From Halanaerobiaceae bacterium (lineage in GTDB: Bacteria; Bacillota; Halanaerobiia; Halanaerobiales; Halarsenatibacteraceae): 6,846 nt of DNA. A program made the translations under genes and the position numbers. Positions 1-4,129 of this stretch are shown here, piece after piece (within the stretch, counting starts at the first letter, position 1; each line of letters opens with the position of its first letter). The notes under the pieces are model-generated. The model ran no database searches and was not told where the DNA came from. It worked only from the letters and a program-made list of their open reading frames with translations. The stretch spans positions 1 through 6,846 of the forward strand of contig PWHA01000310.1 of NCBI GenBank assembly GCA_003554685.1, written 5' to 3'.

Positions 1-653
1 CCCACATCTTCGGGAATGCTGAAACAGGGATAGCCTTCCCGCCCGGCAATTTCAATTAGATAACCGGAATCCTTACTGGTAGTGGCAATAAAATGCCTTT
101 CTATCTGATCCTGGCCAACTTCTTCTGCTACCGCCTCCCGGGCAATCAAATACAAACTCATGGTTTCTGCCGTGCTTCCTGATTTAGAAATTACATTAAA
201 GACCGTCCTTTCCAGTTCAAGAAAATCCAGCAGGGCAGCAAACCTTTCCGGGTCAACATTATCCTGCACAAAAAGCCGGGGATAGCCCTTTCTTACCCCG
301 GAATTAACATTATAATAAGGATCATTAAGAGCTGTTTGAAGAGCAATATTACCCAGAGCTGAACCACCAATACCCAGAACTACAAAATTATCATAATCTC
401 CTGCTCTTTCTTCAGCCATTTCTTTAATTCTGGTTACCACCTTTTCCTGACGGAAGGGTAATCTGGTAAAGCCGGGCTTCTGTTCCTGTATCCGGTAATG
501 GATCTCCCTGGTCTGGGACTTTAATTCAGATACCCGGGCTTTTTTAATGCCCTGTTCCTCTCCCAGCCGGGAGGCAAACATATTGTTGACATCCAGAGCA
601 ATTCTCCTGCTGGCTGCAGTTTTGCCATTATCAAAATTATTATTTGCAGTCAT
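1..653 (-). CDS. pgi: glucose-6-phosphate isomerase, N-terminal part (partial, runs off left end)
   Basis: This gene encodes the cytoplasmic enzyme that interconverts glucose 6-phosphate and fructose 6-phosphate in glycolysis and gluconeogenesis. The window holds the first 217 codons plus two bases; the rest lies beyond base 1. Reading from ATG at 653, the sequence contains GIGGSALG at residues 94-101 and VISKSGSTAETM at about 154-165. These are the typical first-SIS-domain motifs of Pgi, and the SKSGST loop binds the sugar phosphate. The stretch SGVRKGYPRLFVQDNVDP (118-135) also fits bacterial Pgi. The later signature regions and catalytic residues are outside the window. A G-rich site GGGGTGGTG ends 11 nt before the ATG and supports this start, although the family homology begins only near residue 18. 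The upstream neighbour is psuG, 124 bp away with no visible terminator between, so read-through from psuKG is possible. The family call is firm. Confidence 0.93.
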   Translation of the reverse strand, partial: MTANNNFDNGKTAASRRIALDVNNMFASRLGEEQGIKKARVSELKSQTREIHYRIQEQKPGFTRLPFRQEKVVTRIKEMAEERAGDYDNFVVLGIGGSALGNIALQTALNDPYYNVNSGVRKGYPRLFVQDNVDPERFAALLDFLELERTVFNVISKSGSTAETMSLYLIAREAVAEEVGQDQIERHFIATTSKDSGYLIEIAGREGYPCFSIPEDV

Positions 654-722
654 AATTGAACTTTCACCACCCCAAAAAATTATTGAATAAAGCAGAAGAC
701 TTTATAGCTGGTAAACATTTAA

Positions 723-773
723 TAAGCAGGTTCATTAATCACATAATCTGCTGAAGATTTTTATCCCTGCTTA
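723..773. repeat. nested inverted repeats in the psuG-pgi gap
   Basis: The 124-bp gap 654-777 holds an outer perfect 8-bp inverted repeat, TAAGCAGG at 723-730 and CCTGCTTA at 766-773. Inside it is a second one, AATCT at 745-749 and AGATT at 755-759, around a 5-nt centre. No U-run follows on the minus strand, so this is not a normal terminator. It could be a weak intercistronic RNA structure or chance. I saw no good promoter for pgi here; the best pair (TTTACC, 18 bp, TTTATT) matches only four of six bases in each box. Confidence 0.3.
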
Positions 774-777
774 AGAT

Positions 778-1701
778 TTATTCCCCCATAACCTCCAGAT
801 TGTGATGAGACACAGCAACCCGGGCTCCCAGACAGGCATTATTTTTTAAAAGTTCTATATTGACCTTTAAACTCTGCCCGGAGGATATTTTTTTTATTCT
901 CTCCAGCAAAAAGGGAGTTAGAGCAAATCCTGAAATATCTTCATCCCTGGCTTCTGCTACTGCCTTTTTTATTTCAGGCTCAATTTCAGCCAGAGGAATT
1001 TCTCTTTCCCGGGAAATAGGGTTGGCAACCAGAATACCGTTTTTCAACTCAAGATCATCTCTGGCTCTTACTATCTCAGCTATATCCTGAGGCGTGTCCA
1101 CCCTGGTTTTTAGCTTCAAACCACTTTTCCGGGAATAAAAGGCCGGAAATTCATCGGTCCTAAAACCCAGCACCGGAACACCTTCAGTCTCGAGCCTTTC
1201 CAGAGTCAGTTCTAAATCAAGGATAGCTTTAGCACCTGCCGAGATAACAGTCACAGGTGTCCTGCTCAGCTCGGTTAGATCAGCAGAAATATCAAGGCTG
1301 TTTTCTCCTCCCCGGCGAACACCGCCAATTCCCCCGGTAACAAAAAACCTGATATCGGCCCGATGAGCGGCAATCATTGTCGCAGCTACCGTGGTAGCGC
1401 CATACTTGCCGGAAGCTACAGCCCAGGGAATATCACGGCGGCTGATTTTCTCAACATCCTCCCTGTCAGCCAGCTCCTTTATTTCCTCCTGGGAGAGACC
1501 CACCTTAATTTTGCCTGCCAGAATGGCTATGGTCGCCGGCACAGCTCCCTCTTCTTCAATTATTTTTTCAACCTCAAGAGCTGTTTCGATATTCTCGGGA
1601 TAGGACATCCCATGAGTAATCACTGTGGATTCCAGGGCAACCACCGGCCGTCTGTCATATTTTGCCTGTTGAATCCTGTCAGCTATAATTAAATATTTCA
1701 T
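778..1701 (-). CDS. psuG: pseudouridine-5'-phosphate glycosidase
   Basis: PsuG cleaves the C-C glycosidic bond of pseudouridine 5'-phosphate to give uracil and ribose 5-phosphate, the second step of pseudouridine breakdown in the cytoplasm. The 307-residue length matches the family (E. coli PsuG is about 312). Diagnostic segments are all present: VALESTVITHGMSYPENIE near residues 21-39, KISRRDIP at 85-92, VTGGIGGVRRGGE at 121-133, LDISADLTEL at 136-145, SAGAKAILDL at 154-163 and LVANPIS at 224-230. By alignment from memory with E. coli, Glu24 would be the general acid/base, Lys85 and Lys158 the conserved lysines (the latter the Schiff-base residue), and Asp137 the Mn ligand. ATG at 1701 is preceded by GGGGGA seven nt upstream. 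It starts 18 bp after the psuK stop, a typical two-gene operon. No truncation or frameshift is seen. Confidence 0.96.
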   Translation of the reverse strand: MKYLIIADRIQQAKYDRRPVVALESTVITHGMSYPENIETALEVEKIIEEEGAVPATIAILAGKIKVGLSQEEIKELADREDVEKISRRDIPWAVASGKYGATTVAATMIAAHRADIRFFVTGGIGGVRRGGENSLDISADLTELSRTPVTVISAGAKAILDLELTLERLETEGVPVLGFRTDEFPAFYSRKSGLKLKTRVDTPQDIAEIVRARDDLELKNGILVANPISREREIPLAEIEPEIKKAVAEARDEDISGFALTPFLLERIKKISSGQSLKVNIELLKNNACLGARVAVSHHNLEVMGE

Positions 1702-1719
1702 TTAAAATCCCCCGTTTCC

Positions 1720-2766
1720 TTATTTTCTCTCCAGCTGATCAGCCAGATTGCTTACTGCCGCCTCCCGGGATTGGATAGTAAGCAGGGCAGCCTGCTGCCC
1801 CAGGGCTGCAGCCTCTTCCGGATCAAGACCTAGCTGCATTCCCCGGATAAAGCCGGCTGTCAGAGCATCACCTGCTCCGGTGGTTTCTATTATTTTTTTC
1901 CCTTTTTCTTCGAGAGAAGAATGATATATTTCTCCAGGAGTAGGCTGATGAAAATGCTGCTTGGGGCCAGCATATATTACCCCGGCAGAGCCTAAGCTTA
2001 CCAGAAGTTTTGTCCCGGGGGTTAACTTACTTCTGCTGCTGGCGACAATTTCTGCTATTCTTTTGATTTTTTCTATAGCTTCAGATGTCCTGTTAGAATT
2101 ATTTTCAATATTTCTCTTCAGCTTTAGATCTTCTTTTGGCCCATAGAGATAAAAGAATTCTTCCAGATTAGGGGTTAGATAAGCTGTTTTCCCGATTAAA
2201 TCTTTAATTTTATCGGCCTTCTTTAAAGAAACAGGGTCAACAATTATTTTCGCCTTAAAGCCAGCTGCCATCAACCATTCCAGCGTCGGAACTGTCAGAT
2301 TGGTGTCGGCAAAAATATAGTCGGCCTGACTGAAGAGAGTGAACAGCTCCTCCAGTTTCTCCGGAACTATTTCCTCGATTATCTCCATATCTGCCACAGC
2401 AGCTTGAAGTTCTCCCTGATTATCCATAAGCGCCAGATAGGTTCCGGTTTGATATCTGCTGGACTTTATAATATATTCCAGATTAACACCGCTATTTCCT
2501 GTTTTTTTAAGAATCATTTCTCCATAAAAATCCTGACCAACTGCCGAAATGAGGTAAACCCTGGATTGTAGTTCTGCCAGGCTGGCTGCTGTATTTCTGG
2601 CAACTCCACCGGGTGTGCTGAAAATGCGGCCTGGATTAGAAGTTCCCGGAATAAAACATTTTGCCGGGTAGCCCTTAATATCAAGATTGGCGCCTCCCAG
2701 TGCTACAATATGGCCTTTCACTGCTTTATTATCATAACCCCTTTTGCTTTTTTTCAAGTTCCTCAC
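1720..2766 (-). CDS. psuK: pseudouridine kinase, PfkB/ribokinase family
   Basis: This PfkB-family sugar kinase most likely phosphorylates pseudouridine to pseudouridine 5'-phosphate, the substrate of PsuG encoded directly downstream. The substrate assignment rests on the adjacent psuG and on PsuK-like segments: GGANLDI at 24-30, SNPGRIFSTPGGVARNTA at 43-60 and AVGQDFYGE at 75-83. The PfkB C-terminal signature ETTGAGDALTAGFIRG (294-309) carries the probable catalytic base Asp300. TPNLEEF at 198-204 and VSLGSAGV at 256-263 also fit. At 348 residues it is longer than E. coli PsuK (about 313) because of extra N-terminal residues and a polar insert around 210-250. The start is unresolved. The longest frame begins with GTG at 2766, but its AAAAGG site lies directly against it. 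TTG at 2757 has GGTGA five nt upstream and looks better placed. GTG at 2721 would fit the family N-terminus. Another PfkB nucleoside or sugar kinase activity is less likely. Confidence 0.93.
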   Translation of the reverse strand: MRNLKKSKRGYDNKAVKGHIVALGGANLDIKGYPAKCFIPGTSNPGRIFSTPGGVARNTAASLAELQSRVYLISAVGQDFYGEMILKKTGNSGVNLEYIIKSSRYQTGTYLALMDNQGELQAAVADMEIIEEIVPEKLEELFTLFSQADYIFADTNLTVPTLEWLMAAGFKAKIIVDPVSLKKADKIKDLIGKTAYLTPNLEEFFYLYGPKEDLKLKRNIENNSNRTSEAIEKIKRIAEIVASSRSKLTPGTKLLVSLGSAGVIYAGPKQHFHQPTPGEIYHSSLEEKGKKIIETTGAGDALTAGFIRGMQLGLDPEEAAALGQQAALLTIQSREAAVSNLADQLERK

Positions 2767-2816
2767 CCTTTTAAGCCCTAAAAAATTAAAAAAGCGAAAT
2801 CTCTTTTATCCAGGCT

Positions 2817-2846
2817 ATCTTATTTCGGTAGGAAAACCCCGGGCAA
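2817..2846 (-). promoter_or_regulatory. candidate psuK promoter
   Basis: On the minus strand, TTGCCC (2841-2846) and TAAGAT (2817-2822) are separated by 18 bp. Each box matches the sigma-A consensus at four of six positions. The site lies between the terminator of the upstream unit and psuK, about 50 bp before the start, where a promoter is needed. The match itself is weak. Confidence 0.3.
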
Positions 2847-2856
2847 CTGCTGTGAG

Positions 2857-2894
2857 ATAAAAAATAGCCCCGGGCCTGATAACAAGGCCGGGGC
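2857..2894 (-). terminator. Rho-independent terminator of the rubrerythrin/superoxide reductase unit
   Basis: Read on the minus strand, GCCCCGG-CCT pairs with AGG-C-CCGGGGC across the loop TGTTATC (2867-2894), a ten-pair GC-rich stem with one bulged C. It is followed at once by TATTTTTTAT. This is a strong intrinsic terminator for transcripts coming from the superoxide reductase gene, and it separates that unit from psuK. Confidence 0.9.
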
Positions 2895-2904
2895 AGATAT
2901 TTTG

Positions 2905-2935
2905 GCAGGTTAATGCCAGCAAAGGCATTACCTGC
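2905..2935 (-). repeat. hairpin in the 3' untranslated region of the superoxide reductase gene
   Basis: Between the superoxide reductase stop and the terminator, GCAGGTAATGCC and GGCATTAACCTGC form a 12-pair stem with one extra A and a 6-nt loop. It has no U-run on either strand, so it is probably not a terminator. A run of eight T residues lies between it and the stop codon. It may protect the mRNA 3' end or act together with the terminator; that is inference. Confidence 0.5.
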
Positions 2936-2956
2936 ATAAAGTTAAACTAAAAAAAA

Positions 2957-3310
2957 TTATTCTACAGTTATTTCATGACTGGATTCCCACTGCCCATGAA
3001 GGTTGCAGCTTTCAAAGGCTCTTAGTGTTGCGGGTTCTTCCAGTTTAACATTAAAGGTTACTTCTGCCTTGGCTTCCGGATTGAAATCGGCCCGGGCCAG
3101 CTGGAAATAATCAGCATAAAGGGCAACAAACTGAATATAATGACCTTCTTCCATGGGATGTTCAATCTCCTTGCCCATCCTGAGAGTTACTTTAAAATAT
3201 TCACCTTTTTTTACTTTGTCCGGCACGTCAACAAAATAAGGAACATGCTTCTTCTCCAGGGCAGTCTTGTCAGAGGGATCCTGCAGTTTTTTAATTTGAT
3301 ACTTTGACAT
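2957..3310 (-). CDS. class II superoxide reductase (neelaredoxin/desulfoferrodoxin-like)
   Basis: Superoxide reductases reduce superoxide to hydrogen peroxide without releasing oxygen, using a mononuclear iron with four His and one Cys ligand, in the cytoplasm of anaerobes. This 117-residue protein has all five expected ligands: His22 in KKHVP, His51 and His57 in EIEHPMEEGHYIQ, and Cys102 and His105 in SCNLHGQWESS. The His-x5-His and Cys-x2-His spacings are those of the family. There is no N-terminal CxxC desulforedoxin domain, so it is a class II (single iron) type. The usual Glu-Lys-His-x-Pro motif reads Glu-Lys-Lys-His-Val-Pro here: the Lys next to His is kept, but the Glu is one residue further away. 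ATG at 3310 follows a strong AAGGAGG with a 7-nt spacer. The gene is 82 bp behind rubrerythrin, a natural partner that disposes of the peroxide formed. In vivo activity is inferred. Confidence 0.9.
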   Translation of the reverse strand: MSKYQIKKLQDPSDKTALEKKHVPYFVDVPDKVKKGEYFKVTLRMGKEIEHPMEEGHYIQFVALYADYFQLARADFNPEAKAEVTFNVKLEEPATLRAFESCNLHGQWESSHEITVE

Positions 3311-3317
3311 ATTTTTG

Positions 3318-3324
3318 CCTCCTT
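3318..3324 (-). promoter_or_regulatory. strong ribosome binding site of superoxide reductase
   Basis: AAGGAGG on the minus strand, 7 nt before the ATG at 3310, is the best Shine-Dalgarno match in the window and fixes the start of this gene. It implies high translation of the second cistron, independent of rubrerythrin. Confidence 0.85.
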
Positions 3325-3337
3325 ATTTATTTTTTTA

Positions 3338-3355
3338 ACCGGACTTTTAGCCGGT
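3338..3355 (-). repeat. small intercistronic hairpin before superoxide reductase
   Basis: ACCGG (3338-3342) and CCGGT (3351-3355) form a five-pair GC stem with an 8-nt loop, ending 13 nt upstream of the AAGGAGG site. On the minus strand it is followed by A-rich sequence, not U-rich, so it is not a terminator for this unit. Confidence 0.45.
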
Positions 3356-3364
3356 CAAAATTAT

Positions 3365-3390
3365 CCTGCATTCCAGTAAAGTAATGCAGG
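3365..3390 (-). repeat. hairpin just after the rubrerythrin stop
   Basis: CCTGCATT (3365-3372) and AATGCAGG (3383-3390) form a perfect 8-pair stem with a 10-nt loop, starting two nt after the rubrerythrin stop codon on the minus strand. Only a mixed ATAATTTTG follows, so it would be a weak terminator at most. It could be a processing or stability element that sets the ratio of the two cistrons. Confidence 0.5.
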
Positions 3391-3392
3391 TA

Positions 3393-3947
3393 TCAGGCAA
3401 ATTCTCTAAATTTTTCTGCCTCTTTTCCACATACAGGACATTTATCCGGAGCTTCGGCTTTAACGGTATATCCGCAGACTTCACAAACCTGGAAGGAATC
3501 AACTTCGAAATTCCGGCCGCTATCCAGGGCTTTTTTCGCCAGGGAAAAAAGTTCAGCGTGAGCTTTTTCAGCCTCCAGAGCATAATGAAAGCTTTTAATG
3601 GCTTCACTTTCTTTCTGGTTTTTAGCCACCTGAGAAAATGCAGGATACATCTGCTCTATTTCATGTTTTTCTCCGGCAATGGCATCTTTTAGATTTTCTG
3701 CTGTTTTCCCTATGCCAAAGCCTGCTCCGGCAGCAACCAGAAAATCTCCCTTAACATTTTCCAAAACTTCAAAATGATTGCCAGCATGAACCTGTTCAGC
3801 AAAGGCCACAGCCTTGAAAAGAAGCCCAACACCAGGAAAACCTTCTTTCTCAGCCCTGTCACCCCAGACCTGGTAACGCTGGTAGGCCTGACTCTCTCCG
3901 GCAAAGGCAGATCTCAAATTTTCTGCAGTCATCTCATTATTCACCAT
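3393..3947 (-). CDS. rbr: rubrerythrin
   Basis: Rubrerythrin is a cytoplasmic non-haem iron peroxidase that reduces hydrogen peroxide in anaerobes. The 184-residue protein has the two expected parts. The N-terminal ferritin-like four-helix domain (about 5-145) carries di-iron ligand motifs: Glu18 in AGESQAYQRY, Glu51-x2-His54 in FAEQVHAGNH, Glu93-x2-Glu96 in AGEKHEIEQ, and Glu127-x2-His130 in EAEKAHAE. The C-terminal rubredoxin-like domain (about 150-184) carries Cys155-x2-Cys158 and Cys170-x2-Cys173 for one FeS4 site. All ligands are intact. ATG at 3947 has AAAAGGGGG 11 nt upstream; an in-frame ATG at codon 6 with GGTGA upstream would give the commoner MTAENL start, so five residues are uncertain. 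It is the first gene of a unit with superoxide reductase, transcribed from a near-consensus promoter. Peroxide made by the reductase is the likely substrate. Confidence 0.97.
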   Translation of the reverse strand: MVNNEMTAENLRSAFAGESQAYQRYQVWGDRAEKEGFPGVGLLFKAVAFAEQVHAGNHFEVLENVKGDFLVAAGAGFGIGKTAENLKDAIAGEKHEIEQMYPAFSQVAKNQKESEAIKSFHYALEAEKAHAELFSLAKKALDSGRNFEVDSFQVCEVCGYTVKAEAPDKCPVCGKEAEKFREFA

Positions 3948-4058
3948 CAGAACCGCATCCCCCTTTTAATTTTCGGCAAATACATCAGTAAAGCAAACCC
4001 TTACCCTAATATCACTGTAAAAAAACATTTATCCAATAATTTATCTGGAATAATTTTT

Positions 4059-4081
4059 AAGTAAAGAGAAAAATTTTACTT
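4059..4081. repeat. inverted repeat at the predicted rubrerythrin transcript start
   Basis: AAGTAAA (4059-4065) and TTTACTT (4075-4081) are a perfect 7-bp inverted repeat with a 9-bp centre. Counting from the -10 box at 4088-4093, transcription should begin near 4080-4081, at the edge of this repeat. It could be a repressor operator covering +1 or a hairpin at the extreme 5' end of the mRNA that slows decay. It does not match the PerR box consensus as I know it. Confidence 0.45.
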
Positions 4082-4087
4082 GAGAAC

Positions 4088-4116
4088 ATAATAACACCTG
4101 GTAATTTTTTTGTCAA
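4088..4116 (-). promoter_or_regulatory. sigma-A type promoter of the rubrerythrin unit
   Basis: On the minus strand TTGACA (4111-4116) and TATTAT (4088-4093) are separated by exactly 17 bp, giving six of six and five of six matches to the vegetative consensus. It sits 13 bp beyond the glucosidase stop and implies a leader of about 130 nt before the rubrerythrin ATG. It is the best promoter in the window and suggests strong, possibly constitutive or repressor-controlled, expression. Confidence 0.88.
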
Positions 4117-4129
4117 GCAGGAATTGTTA

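Noticed and set aside
860..2146. Plus-strand frames opposite psuG and psuK.
   Set aside because: They are low-complexity translations of the complementary strand of confident genes, without family features.
2795..2827. CGAAAT and ATTTCG inverted repeat around the candidate psuK -10 box.
   Set aside because: The arms are only 6 bp with a 21-bp centre and no further pairing, well within chance for AT-rich intergenic DNA.
3311..3392. A separate promoter for superoxide reductase (GATAAT or TTGACC in the gap).
   Set aside because: Neither box has a partner at proper spacing, and TTGACC overlaps the hairpin at 3338-3355. Transcription from the rubrerythrin promoter is simpler.
3384..4064. Plus-strand and second-frame minus-strand frames overlapping rubrerythrin and its leader.
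   Set aside because: Rubrerythrin has all its metal ligands in frame. The others lack motifs and run across its promoter and leader.
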